This document shows, in pieces, positions 44,971 to 55,354 of a DNA stretch of 64,000 nt. The notes under the pieces were generated by a model that was not told the origin of the DNA, did no database searches, and worked only from the letters and a program-made list of their open reading frames with translations. The first letter of the stretch is position 1. Each line of letters opens with the position of its first letter. A program made the position numbers and the translations under genes. The DNA is from Myotis daubentonii (taxonomy: Eukaryota; Chordata; Mammalia; Chiroptera; Vespertilionidae): the NCBI RefSeq assembly GCF_963259705.1, contig NC_081840.1, positions 100,732,626-100,796,625 of the forward strand, written 5' to 3'.

Positions 44971-46091
44971 CTAGGGGCCCGGTGCACGAAATTCGTTCAC
45001 TGGGTGGGGGGGGGGGGAGTGTTCCTCAGCCCAGCCTGCACCCTCTCACATACTGGGAGCCCTCAGGTGTTGACCCCCATCACCCTCCAATCGCAGGATC
45101 GGCGTCAGGCCTGGGCAGGGGACCCTCATTTCCCCCCATCACTGGTTCTGCCCCCAGCCCAGGCCAGATGCCTCTGGCCCAGGCGTCAGGCCTGGGCAGG
45201 GGACCCCCAGACCCCTCCGATTGCTGGCTCTGCCCCTTGCCCAGGCCTGCCTCGGCCAGAGGCGTAGACGCCCATCACCCTCCGATCGCCTGATCGGCCC
45301 CTTGCCCAGGCCTGACGCCTCCGCCAGAGGTGTCAGGCTTGGACAGGGGACCCCCATCTCTCCCCGATCACTGGCTCTGGCCCCCGCCCAGGCCTGATGC
45401 CTCTGGCCCAGGCATCAGGCCTGGGCAAGGGACCCCCAGCCCCCTGTCCAGGCCTGATGCCTCGGCCAGAGGAGTTGATCCCCATCACCCTCCAATCACC
45501 AATCACCGGATCGGCCCCTTGACCAGGCCTGAGGCCTCCGGCAGAGGTGTCAGGCCTGGGCAGGGGACCCCCAGCTCCCCGCGGTTGCAGGCTCCGCCCC
45601 TGCCCAGGCCTAACGCCTCTGGCCTAGGCATCCGGCCCGGACAGCGGGGACCCGCAGTGGCAGCAGCCCCGCGATCGTGGGCTCCGCTTTAGGCCCAGGC
45701 AAGGGACCCCTAGCTCCCGGGACTGCCAGCTTCGACCGTGCCCAGCTCCCATCGCTGGCTCCACCCCTACTTCCTGCTATCACTGGCCAGGGCGGAAAAG
45801 GCGCCTGATTCTCCGATCATGGCTGGGGGGCCCTGCCCCCCAGCTCTTAGCTCCCCCCTGGGTTTCCGATCACTGTCAGTGGCAGGGGGCTTCTTCCTGC
45901 TTTCCCTTTCGCCTCCCTGCATTGTGCCTACATATGCAAATTAACTGCCATCTTGTTGGCAGTTAACTGCCATCTTGTTGGCAGTTAACTGCCAATCTTA
46001 GTTGGCAGTTAATTTGCATATAGCCCTGATTAGCCAATGAAAAGGGTAGCGCTGTACGCCAATTACCATTTTTCTCTTTTATTAGTGTAGA
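44971..46091 (-). mobile_element. Long non-autonomous Helitron with internal repeats
   Basis: 1121 bp, minus-oriented. CTAG at 44971, then hairpin GCACGAAATTCGTTC, a G-run, and a GC-rich body with repeated CAGGCCTGGGCAGGGGACCC and CCAGGCCTGATGCCTC units. Near the right end are three tandem units of GCCATCTTGTTGGCAGTTAA-type sequence (about 45947-46015). The element terminus reads TCTACACTAATAAAAGAG on the minus strand. No Rep/helicase. The proline-rich frames in the repeats are not genes. Confidence 0.87.
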
Positions 46092-46338
46092 TAGCCCCAA
46101 ACTGGGAACAACCCAAATGTCCATCAGCAGGTAAGTGGATACAATAGTTGTAAGTATATCCACACATGAACTACTGATGCACACACAAAAAAACTGGATG
46201 AATCTCAAAACAATTTGCTGAATGAAAAAAATCCAAACAAGAGTGCATACTTTAAAGATTCTATCTGCATAAAATTCTAGAAAATACAAACTATACTGAC
46301 AGAAAGCAGATTACAAAGAGGCTCAATAAAATTTTTTT

Positions 46339-46548
46339 TAAAATATATTTTATTGATGTTTTACAGAGAGGAAGGGAGAGAGATAGAGAGCCAGAAACAT
46401 CGATGAGAGAGAAACATCGATCAGCCGCCTCCTGCACATCTCCCACTGGGATGTGCCCGCAACCCAGGTACATGCCCTTGACCGGAATCGAACCTGGGAC
46501 CCTTCACTCAACAGGCCAACGCTCTATCCACTGAGCCAAACCGGTTTC
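46339..46548 (-). mobile_element. Ves SINE
   Basis: Minus-oriented full-length copy; duplication GGCTCAATAAAATTTTTTT at 46320-46338 and 46549-46567. Confidence 0.95.
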
Positions 46549-46779
46549 GGCTCAATAAAATTTTTTTGTGAGGGGAGGTGAAAAATATACTCATTATCTT
46601 AATAGTGGTGATAATGGTATCTAGTTCACAGGTATATACATATATGAAAACTCATCAAATTACACACTTAAATATGCACAGTTAATTATACAGCAATTAT
46701 ACCTCAATAAAGCTGTTAAACAAAACCCTTATAATGAAAATGAAAATTTCTAGATATCACTATCCGTCTACTAGAATGT

Positions 46780-47382
46780 TGTTAGGTCTGGTTGGGTAAT
46801 AATAACAGTATTTTTGTAATAAGAGCTAAAACTTATAGAGTACTTACCATGTGCCAGGCATTATGCCATGTGCTTTACAGATACCTACTCTAATTCTCCC
46901 AGCATGTGGACTGTCCTATCAATAAGCTTTTTATAAATGGGAAAAAAAAAAATGATGCTCAGAGAGGTTCAGTGACTTATGTCACATAGCTAGCAAGAGG
47001 CAGAGGAAGGGATTTTTGAGGAGAGACTAATTTTATAGTCGATTAGTTCATTTGTGAGTTTTTTTTTACTCTCACAAATTTTGCTTCTTTGAGTAAGCAA
47101 CAATTAGTGTGTATACTCTGTATCATTCCCTGTAGTTTATAAAGTACTTTTTTTCTTTTCATTCTCACAAGGATCTTGTGAGGTTTGTATTTTTTCCTTT
47201 GTTTTTCAAATAAGTTAGGATGCTCAGGGTCTGAGAGCTGATAGATGGCAAACCCTAGATATAAATTTCAGGCCTCTGACACTAAGTTCTGTGCTTTTTC
47301 CCTTTACTGAAGGAGAATTTAGAATATATTTTGAAGTTAGAGCGATATTTTTAAAAATTTGCTGAAAATAACCTGTATTTTT
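46780..47382 (+). repeat. Inverted duplication, left arm (contains two MIR segments)
   Basis: About 600 bp that reappear in inverted orientation at 51525-51374 plus 49483-49040. It contains a MIR-like segment (GTGCCAGGCATTATGCCATG; ATGCTCAGAGAGGTTCAGTG) and a second one (TCACAAGGATCTTGTGAGG). Inner part (about 47001-47371) matches the other arm with no difference seen; outer part (46780-46940) has about 14 differences in 155 bp. Confidence 0.9.
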
Positions 47383-47468
47383 ATTTGGTAAGGAGAACAC
47401 CAACTGAAACTCTCATTCCCTGGTGGGGATGTAGAATGATACAGCCACTTTGGGAAACATTTTGGCAA

Positions 47469-47568
47469 TCTATATCTATCTATTATAAAGGGCAAATAGG
47501 AATATTAAAATATTTTCTCTAATTAATTCCCTTTTAACGTGCACGAATTTCGTGCACCAGGCAAGTAG
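47469..47568 (+). mobile_element. Minimal Helitron
   Basis: About 100 bp consisting of little more than the two ends: TCTATATCTATCTATTATAAAG and the hairpin GTGCACGAATTTCGTGCAC, ending near AAGTAGT. Confidence 0.75.
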
Positions 47569-48220
47569 TATATATATAAAACCCTAATATGCAAATAGAC
47601 CAAACAGCGGAACAACCAAACAACCGGAACTATGATGTGCGCTGACCACCAAGGGGTGCATGCGGAACATGGCGGGAGTGGGCAGCAGGCAGCAGAGCAG
47701 GGAACATGGCAGGCATCAGCAGCAGCAGTATGGTGGAGCAAGTGAGCGGGGAAGCCAGACCAAGGTGGGGCACCGGTCACTGTCATCAGGGTGAGCCTCT
47801 GGTGGTTACTGAAAATTCTTTACTTGCACCAGCAGCAGGAGCCAGAGCTGCCGCTCGCACCTGCTGCTGGCACCATCAGTGGGTGTAAGCGGTGGCTGCC
47901 GGCCCCAATAGCCCCTGAGGGCTTCTCCACCTCCCCCTGGTCCTGAGGGGCAATCAGGGCAGTAGCCGCTGCTCACACCCACTGCTGGCTCTGGCCCCAA
48001 TCGCTCTGCACCATCAGCAGATGCTAGTGGGGCTGGCGCCATCAGTGCATGGGAGCGGTGGGGGTGGGGAGCAGGACTGCCGACAGACAGGACCAGAGGC
48101 CATGGCGAGGGGGCTGGGCGGAGGCATAGAAGATGAACCAAGACCTGCCCCTGTGCCCACCACAGCCTCACGGCCCACAGTTCCTTTCAAGGTGCACAAA
48201 TTCGTGCACTGGGCCCCTAG
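47569..48220 (+). mobile_element. Non-autonomous Helitron
   Basis: Head ATATATATAAAACCCTAATA, GC-rich body with CAGCAG units, end hairpin GTGCACAAATTCGTGCAC and CTAG at 48217-48220. Adjoins the minimal Helitron. Confidence 0.85.
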
Positions 48221-48393
48221 TTTCTTATAAAGTTAAACTACATTTACCATATAATCTAGCAATTCCTCATCTAGGTATTTACCCAAGAGGGAAAAAAAAA
48301 ATAAGTTCATGCAAAGGCCTTACATGGACAGTCATTACAGCTTTATTCATAAGAATCATAAATTGGAAACAAATCATCTGGTGAATGCCTAAA

Positions 48394-48470
48394 TTGCTGA
48401 AGGAGAATTTAGAATACATTTTGAAGTTAGAGGGATATTTTTTAAAATTTGCTGAAAATAACTTATATTT
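48394..48470 (+). repeat. Third, partial copy of the duplication arm
   Basis: CTGAAGGAGAATTTAGAAT through GCTGAAAATAAC matches 47306-47382 in direct orientation with a few changes. It lies between the two large arms. Confidence 0.85.
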
Positions 48471-48589
48471 ACAGATACGTCCATCTGTAAAACAGGAAAC
48501 AATACAAATCTCAAAAGGTCCTTGTGAAAATACAAAGAGAAAATGTGAAAAAAGAAAACAAAATCTTGATAGAGAACATCACCCTAAAC

Positions 48590-48808
48590 CAGGGGTGAGC
48601 AAACTTTTTGACTCAAGGGCCACAATGGGTTCTTAAACTGGACCGGAGGGCCGGAACAAAAGCATGGATGGAGTGTTTGTGTGAACTAATATAAATTCAA
48701 AGTAAACATCATTACATAAAAGGGTACAGTCTTTTTTTTTTTTTTTTCAGTTTTATTCATTTCAAACGGGCCGGATCCGGCCCGCGGGCCGTAGTTTGCC
48801 CACGGCTG
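48590..48808. mobile_element. Non-autonomous hAT transposon
   Basis: CAGGGGTGAGCAAACT at the left, AGTTTGCCCACGGCTG at the right; perfect 8-bp duplication CCCTAAAC at 48582-48589 and 48809-48816. Sister of 13498-13722. Confidence 0.95.
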
Positions 48809-48816
48809 CCCTAAAC

Positions 48817-49039
48817 ACTGTTTATTCATGGAAGTTGTGACAGAAAAGTATTCACAAATCATACATTGTGTAGCCTTCTATATCTGGCTTGTTTCACTTA
48901 AAATAATGCTTCTGAGATTCACCCATCTTGGTGTATGCATCTATTCTCTAAATTGCTGAATGTTAGTATATTTTAGTGTATATGTTATACCTCAATAAAA
49001 TTGAATTTTTAAATAAACCACTAATGCATTGCAAAATGC
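48817..49039. other. No recognisable feature (possible old L1 tail)
   Basis: AT-rich spacer sequence ending in an AATAAAATTGAAT segment; not assigned. Confidence 0.4.
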
Positions 49040-49483
49040 AAGTTATTTTCAGCAAATTTTTAAAAATATCGCTCTAACTTCAAAATATATTCTAAATTCT
49101 CCTTCAGTAAAGGGAAAAAGCACAGAACTTAGTGTCAGAGGCCTGAAATTTATATCTAGGGTTTGCCATCTATCAGCTCTCAGACCCTGAGCATCCTAAC
49201 TTATTTGAAAAACAAAGGAAAAAATACAAACCTCACAAGATCCTTGTGAGAATGAAAAGAAAAAAAGTACTTTATAAACTACAGGGAATGATACAGAGTA
49301 TACACACTAATTGTTGCTTACTCAAAGAAGCAAAATTTGTGAGAGTAAAAAAAAACTCACAAATGAACTAATCGACTATAAAATTAGTCTCTCCTCAAAA
49401 ATCCCTGCCTCTGCCTCTAGCTATGTGACATAAGTCACTGAACCTCTCGAAGCATCATTTTTTTTTCCATTTATAAAAAGCTT

Positions 49484-51361
49484 TTTTTTTAATTAAATCT
49501 TTATTGTTCAGATTATTACATTTGTTCCTCTTTTTCCCCCCCATAGCTCCCCTCCTCCCAGTTCCCACCCCACCCTCCGCCCTCACTCCCCACCCACTGT
49601 CCTCATCCATAGGTGCACGATTTTTGTCCAGTCTCTTCCCGCATCTCCCACACCCCTTTCCCCCCCAAGAATAGTCAGTCCATTCCCTTTCTATGTCCCT
49701 GATTCTATTATGATCACCAGATTATTCACTTGATTCTTAGATTCATTGTTGATAGATGCATGTTTGTTGTTCATAATTTGTATCTTTACCTTTTTCTTCT
49801 TCTTCCTCTTCTTAAAGGATACCTTTCAGCATTTCATATAATACTGGTTTGGTGGTGATGAACTCCTTTAGCTTTTCCTTATCTGTGAAGCTCTTTATCT
49901 GACCTTCAGTTCTGAATGATAGCTTTGCTGGATAAAGTAATCTTGGTTGTAGGTTCTTGGTATTCATCACTTTGAATATTTCTTGCCATTCCCTTCTGGC
50001 CTGCAAAGTTTCTGTTGAGAAATCAGCTGATAGTCGTATGGGTATTCCCTTGTAGGTAACTGAGTTTCTTTCTCTTGCTGCTTTTAAGATTCTCTCTTTG
50101 TCTTTTGCTCTTGGCATTTTAATGATGATGTGTCTTGGTGTGGTCCTCTTTGGATTCCTTTTGTTTGGGTTTCTCTGCGCTTCCTGGACCTGGAAGTCTA
50201 TTTCTTTCACCAGGTGGGGGAAGTTTTCTGTCATTATTTCTTCAAATAGGTTTTCAATATCTTGCTCTCTCTCATCTTCTGGCACCCCTATAATTCTGAT
50301 GTTGGTACGCTTGAAGCTGTCCCAGAGGCTCCTTACACTATCTTCGTATTTTCGGATTCTTTTTTCATTTTGCTTTTCTGGTTGGGTGTTTTTTGCTTCT
50401 TCGCATTTCAAATCTTTGCCTTGATTCTTGCGCTCCTCTGATCTGCTGTTGGGAGTCTGTATAGTATTCGTTATTTCAGTCCGTGTATGCTTAATTTCTA
50501 GTTGGTTCTTTATCATAACATCGAGGGTCTCATTAGATTTCTTGAGGATCTCACTACATTTATCGGCGGCTTCTAGACAGTTCTTAAGAGACCTTAAAAG
50601 TGTGGTTCTGAACTCAATATCCTCCATTGACAGTTTTGTCCTGTTTCTTTGTCTCTGCATTTTTTATGCTTTCTTGGTACACCCCCTAGTGGCCTTTGTG
50701 CGTAGTCTTGTTGTAGTTAAACCTTGATTGATGTCGGCAATACCGGGGGTGATTTGACCTCCAGGCTAACTGGCTATGAGAGTCCGCTGTGTCTGCAGTG
50801 GGAGAGCTTCTGTGCTGGATCTCTAGGGCGGTGCTAATCTAGCGTTTGCCTGAACCTATCCGGCAAATGGCTCTGCACAGGGCTTGGGCGGGGCGAGTCC
50901 CCGGGGATCTACAGGGCGGGCCGGAGCGAGCAGTTCCGTCCCTAGGGGCTCTGCCTCACAGAGTCCCAGCAACCGCTGCAAACCTCGGAGAGAAAGCTGC
51001 CTTCGAGTTCCGACTGAAGCCAGACAGTCCCGCTTCTCCCATTTGAGTCTGGGTCCCTAGAGACTCGCCCGGATCTGGAGCTCAGAGTCTGAAACTCCCT
51101 CCTGATTGAAAACAACAACCGCGCCCTCCGCCGCCAGCCTGCTCTGCGCGCACTCCGCACCTGAGTATTTCACTTCAGCACTGCACCTCCTCTGAGTCTG
51201 GGTATGATATTCTCTTTCCTCCTAGTTGTAGAATTTCCACTCAGCCAGCCTTCCTGTGGTTCTGGATGATGTCCGTTCCATCTTTAGTTGTTTTTTTTGA
51301 AGTGGTTGTTCGAGGCAGCAATCTCCGGCGTTAACCTATGCCACCATCTTGTTTTCTCCTC
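49484..51361 (-). mobile_element. Full-length HAL1 inserted in the duplication arm
   Basis: Minus-oriented ORF1-only LINE. 5' end ACAAGATGGTGGCATAGG at about 51353, 5' UTR of about 700 bp, intact ORF1, 3' UTR and T-run (A-tail) at 49484-49490. Duplication TATAAAAAGCTT at 49472-49483 and 51362-51373. The target is the right arm, so it postdates the duplication. Confidence 0.93.
49812..50660 (-). CDS. HAL1 ORF1 protein, intact
   Basis: 282 codons, open throughout and the same length as the copy at 9621-10469. The same domains in order: basic N-terminus (MQRQRNRT), coiled coil, RRM-like core (NIRIIGVPEDER), RHIIIKM, and C-terminal domain (ARREWQEIFKVM, ending GIL). The two proteins differ mainly in the coiled coil (residues about 34-60). 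It should bind LINE RNA as a trimer; reverse transcriptase would have to come from L1 ORF2p. The start is the first ATG of the frame, about 700 bp into the element. Confidence 0.88.
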   Translation of the reverse strand: MQRQRNRTKLSMEDIEFRTTLLRSLKNCLEAADKCSEILKKSNETLDVMIKNQLEIKHTRTEITNTIQTPNSRSEERKNQGKDLKCEEAKNTQPEKQNEKRIRKYEDSVRSLWDSFKRTNIRIIGVPEDEREQDIENLFEEIMTENFPHLVKEIDFQVQEAQRNPNKRNPKRTTPRHIIIKMPRAKDKERILKAARERNSVTYKGIPIRLSADFSTETLQARREWQEIFKVMNTKNLQPRLLYPAKLSFRTEGQIKSFTDKEKLKEFITTKPVLYEMLKGIL

Positions 51362-51552
51362 TATAAAAAGCTTATTAATAGGACAGTCCACATACTGGGA
51401 GATTTAGTGTGGATATGTGTAAAGCACATGGCATAATGCCTCACACATAGTAAGTGCTTTATAAGTTTTAGCTCTTATTACAAAAATACTGTTATTATTA
51501 CCCTACCAGACCTAATACTATCCTTCATTCTGCCCACCCAAGTTGCAGTTAT

Positions 51553-51763
51553 CCGTGGTCGGCAAACTATGGCTTGCGAACCATATGCGGCTCTTTGGCC
51601 CCTTGGTGTGGCTCTTCCTAAGCCTTCGGAGTACCCTAATTAAGTTAATAACAATGTACCTACCTATGTAGTTTAAGTTTAAAAAATTTGGCTCTCAAAA
51701 GAAATTTCAATCGTTGTACTGTTGATATTTGGCTCTGTTGACTAATGAGCTTGCCGACCACTG
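51553..51763. mobile_element. Non-autonomous hAT transposon
   Basis: Ends GTGGTCGGCAAACTATGGC and GAGCTTGCCGACCACTG, with GGCTCT motifs at both sides. The first two bases look mutated and no clear 8-bp duplication remains, so it is older than 48590. Confidence 0.8.
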
Positions 51764-51790
51764 GTGTCGGTCATATTAGTGATCTAGATC

Positions 51791-52240
51791 ACTGCTTCTC
51801 AAAATTTTAGTGAACAATAGAATCTCCTGGAGAGCTGCTTAAAAAACAAACAACAAAAAACCTTTATTTTTGATAAGTTTCAAATTTATAGAAATATTGC
51901 AAAGATGGTACAGAGAGTTCCCATATACCCTGTCCACAATTTCCCCTACTATCTTATGGTATGGTGTATTTGTCATATTCAATGAATACTGATAATAATG
52001 TTGATACTTTATTCAGATTTCCTTAGTTCTTCCCGATTAAACTTTTTCCTGTTGTAGGATCCCATTCAGAATACCACATATACATTGTGTAGCATATCCT
52101 GTAGCTTTCAAAACACAAGTTACTGAAACCCAGATATTCTAAAGAGAGGAGGTATGAGGCAGGGACCCAAAATTTACATTTCTAACAAATTCCCAAAGGT
52201 TGCTCATGGGGCCAATCCAAAAAAAATACACTGAAAATAG
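51791..52240. mobile_element. Old MER5-type hAT relic split by ancient L1 3' sequence
   Basis: CACTGCTTCTCAAAATTTTAG starts the element; CCCAAAATTTACATTTCTAA with a later GGTTGCTCATG block resumes it. Between (about 51841-52140) is text such as TACAGAGAGTTCCCATATACCC, from an old L1 3' region. Ends approximate. Confidence 0.55.
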
Positions 52241-52259
52241 CATTGATCTAGATTCTAGA

Positions 52260-52480
52260 CTCCAGGCCTGTGCTGTTCAATACAGCAGCCATTAGCCAAA
52301 TGTGACTATTGAGCATTTGATGTGTGACTAATCCAAACTTGATGTGCTGTCAAGTACACATGAGATTTAGAAGACTTAGTTTGAAAAAAAGAATTAGTAT
52401 TAAAAAAATCATTAATAAGTTCATATTGATTACATGATAAAATGATAAATTTATTTCACTTGAGGTTTTTTTCCCCCACT
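52260..52480. repeat. Ancient DNA-transposon-like repeat
   Basis: The text TGCTGTTCAATACAGCAGCC and TGTGACTATTGAGCATTTGA is a common old mammalian repeat; I do not assign a family. Confidence 0.5.
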
Positions 52481-53414
52481 TTTATTATGTAGCTACTTAA
52501 ATCTTCAAACTTACACAGACAACTGGCATTTATTTCTCTTGGATAGCAGTGATCTGTGTTCTGGGCAGAAGGGCAGCATGAGTTATCACCTAGGGGCTTG
52601 TTAGAGTTCAGATGATTCCCATGCACATTAAAGTCTGAGAAGCATTTAGAGATGTCAGCATTTGGCAGTTCTGTTCCAAGAAAAAGCTTTATCAACAGCA
52701 AAATGAAACTGAGGATATTTACTAAGTCAATAAAGTCAATAAAAGTAATAGGAAAATAGCCAAATCACTGCAAAGCCATCCACAAATGAGGATGTGGCAC
52801 AATTAGACCAGTTAACAATTGAAGAAAAGAAAAACCACAAAGATAATGGCCCAATGAGTTCCTCAAAATAGCATGATTTAAAAAGCAGGATTTGAAGTAC
52901 AATGATGCCATGTGGTACCATCATACCTTTTCACATCTGATGCATTCCACAAAACAGTGCACATTTGCAATTTTTGCAACATATAACTAAAACTGTTATA
53001 AAAGTTTAAATCCACTTTCCTCTCCCACTACTTATTATAAAATTATAGTGCCTGTTTTAAGCAGATTCACCTTAAGCTTTTCCTAGTACCAATTTTCTCA
53101 GATAAGCAAAATATTAGTACTACCATTTAATAATTTTACACATCGCTATATTCATTGTTTTGGTCAACTTAAAATTTTTATTAGTCTTATATTCTTGGAA
53201 ATGTCAACTACATAACTTAAAGTACTTAAATTTTTAGAGCCCACTTTCTATCCACCTTTTACAAAAAGCACTCAACAGATAATTTTTAATTAATGGAAGA
53301 AAAGCCAAGTAATTAACTACAAATAATATGTTGTTTTTCTACAGCATTTGCTATGATTACTTGAACCTTACAACAACTGGTATAGTAAGTAAAAAAATGT
53401 AAAGTTACATGCCA
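52481..53414. other. No recognisable feature
   Basis: Intronic sequence with only short frames; nothing assignable. Confidence 0.5.
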
Positions 53415-53640
53415 TAGCCTAGCCCAGCCCATTTGTACCGGTGGAGAGAGCATCCTGAAGGATCCCGGGTTCCATTCAAGTCAAGGGCATCAAGGGCAGG
53501 TAGTAACTGGATCCCCAACCCTGGCCGGAAGGCAACCACTGGATGTGTGGATGTGTCTCTCTCACTTCGATGTCTGTCTCTCCCCCTCCCTTCCACTCTC
53601 TCACTCTCAAAAAGGAAAATAATGCTCAGGTGAAGATTAA
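53415..53640 (+). mobile_element. Diverged Ves-type SINE
   Basis: GGATCCCGGGTTCCATTC box-B region, CCCTCCCTTCCACTCTC tail and a GTGAAGATTAACC end. The head is damaged. Confidence 0.65.
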
Positions 53641-53647
53641 CCAAACC

Positions 53648-53685
<38 letters not shown>

Positions 53686-53690
53686 TCTCA
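53641..53690. repeat. A-run and (AT)n repeat
   Basis: About 16 A then alternating TA; simple repeat attached to the SINE tail. Confidence 0.9.
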
Positions 53691-54945
53691 AATATTGACT
53701 ATAGATGAACAACTACAGATGACATTAAGAGTTAGTGAATTAGTAATCTTCTCCAACTACTATGACTAATATAGTACAAACAAGTCTATCAACAAAGACT
53801 AGGGCATATACATACATACAAACACACACATACACAATCTGTTACCTTATTTTTTCCACAGAGAAACACCTCCAGAGCAGCGGAGCTACATGCAAATCAT
53901 GGGTCACACATAAGTGCCCAGCCTGTCTGGCTCTTGAGGCTACATGACTTCCAGTCAAGTCTTTACAGCCTGCTCTTAAGCACTGCTCTGGGCTTCCCAA
54001 TTCATGCTCTGAAACGTTTCCAGGAGCATTTTTAAAACAAAGAGAAAGACAAATACTGACAAAAGCCAGACCAGAAAAGGTACAGTAAGATGACCCATTC
54101 TTTAATACACCCTCCTACAGATCAGGTAAAGACCACTGGATATGGACAAACAAATACATCTCCAGGCCACCATTTCCCAACCTTAAATATGAAAGAGACA
54201 TGACAAGGGACTAGATACTTTTTGACAACCTTTCACTGTAACATTCAGTCTTCCAAGCTCTCACCTTTAGAAATGAGTGGGAGAATCTAAACCAGAACCC
54301 AAGTGACTCTTCATTCGTGCTCCTTTCTCTACAATAACCTCCCCTTAGCAATATGTGCACAAATGGTCAATAAAACTACTTCCATATGTCATTTTTACCC
54401 ATAAAGCAATACCAGTGTTAACAGCCTTTATCCACAACAAACACTTCACTTGGAATGACATTAGAACTTCCATAAAGATATGTTTTAAACATTTTGCTTT
54501 TTTAGCCTTTACAAATGTATTTAAAAACTGCTGCTGCAGCCAGAAGGAAAACAACACACATCCCTAAAACTGAAGGCCGTGCCAATTTCCCTGGATGTGG
54601 ACATTTTTCTCAGAGGGTCTACAATAACTTAAGATACAACACACACAGGTCAGCTGATTCTCTTGGAAAGCAATCAAGGACCCTAAGATGGGAAGAGGAC
54701 AGCAAGCTTGTAAAGAGGATGTTTTAAATTCAAGGACTCTGAGAAGATACGTTCCAGAGGAGTTGGAAAGTAGCAAATACGCATTCAGCAGGGACGGGGC
54801 ACCTCTAAAGACTGCAAAGATGCAAGTGCCCAGGGCAAGGTCAACAGTCCCCAGGTGGGCTACAAGGGTGGGCGGAGGTTTGCACACCCTACAGCAGACA
54901 GCAGCTACGGGCAGGCGGCGAGAAAGGAGGGTGGCACCAGCCAGT
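53691..54945. other. Gene-proximal intron sequence, no feature assigned
   Basis: 1.25 kb without recognisable repeat. It adjoins the CpG island, so regulatory content is possible but nothing specific is readable. Confidence 0.5.
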
Positions 54946-54980
54946 CTTTAACACACACACACACACACACACACACACGC
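54946..54980. repeat. (CA)n microsatellite
   Basis: CA run ending in CGCGTGCAC, at the edge of the CpG island. Confidence 0.9.
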
Positions 54981-55354
54981 GTGCACACCAGAAGCACACA
55001 CCCCGACACCCTCCTTCCTGGGGGCGGGGCGGGAGCTGCCCTCACACAGGAAGTCAGGAAACCCGGGGGTCAGAGGAGCCAGGACTTCGAGCCATTTAAA
55101 CCTTCTCGCCCACGTCAGCCCCGGGGCTGGCAACAGCCCCTCTACCCCCGCGCCCACTCCCGCGTCCCGACCCCTCAAGGCGGCGCTCCCGGCCTCACGT
55201 CGCGCGCACCTCTGCACCTACACGCCTCCCGCACACGCCTCCCCCGCCCCCAACTCCGCGGCCCTCGGCGGGCGCAACTGCGACCCCGGAGCGTCTTTGT
55301 GCAGCGGCCCACCAACCTCCCCTCCATCCGCGGGATCCGCGCCCACCATCTTAC

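Larger units (their letters stand above)
42430..46735 (+). mobile_element. Ancient L1 heavily interrupted by later insertions
   Basis: One old L1 read in pieces: 42430-43215 and 43999-44615 (RT region CAACTCATTCTATGAGATCAG at about 44127), then 44840-44863, 46092-46338 and 46568-46735 (3' end). Breaks are two SINEs, an RPL26 pseudogene, Helitrons and a third SINE. No open frame. Confidence 0.7.
47384..48393 (+). mobile_element. Old L1 3' fragment split by two Helitrons
   Basis: L1 ORF2 end text before (47384-47468, CCCTGGTGGGGATGTAGAA) and after (48221-48393, GTTAAACTACATTTACCATA) the Helitrons. This is the spacer between the duplication arms. Confidence 0.65.
49040..51525 (-). repeat. Inverted duplication, right arm (split by HAL1)
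   Basis: Reverse complement of 46780-47382, present as 49040-49483 and 51374-51525, separated by the HAL1 at 49484-51361 and its target duplication. Small differences include a four-base CAAG gap near 49417 and a change near 49448. Confidence 0.9.
28307..55354 (-). other. ARHGAP12: ARHGAP12 intron 1 (inferred)
   Basis: The 5' UTR part of exon 2 must start shortly above 28306; a possible acceptor TTTTTGAGAG lies near 28326-28335 but is weak. The intron's donor is inferred at 55354 from TTCG|GTAAGATGG on the minus strand. It is about 27 kb long and filled with the repeats listed below. Confidence 0.65.

Noticed and set aside
45004..45692. Proline/glycine-rich ORFs
   Set aside because: They lie wholly inside a Helitron with GC-rich repeats and occur in several frames at once.
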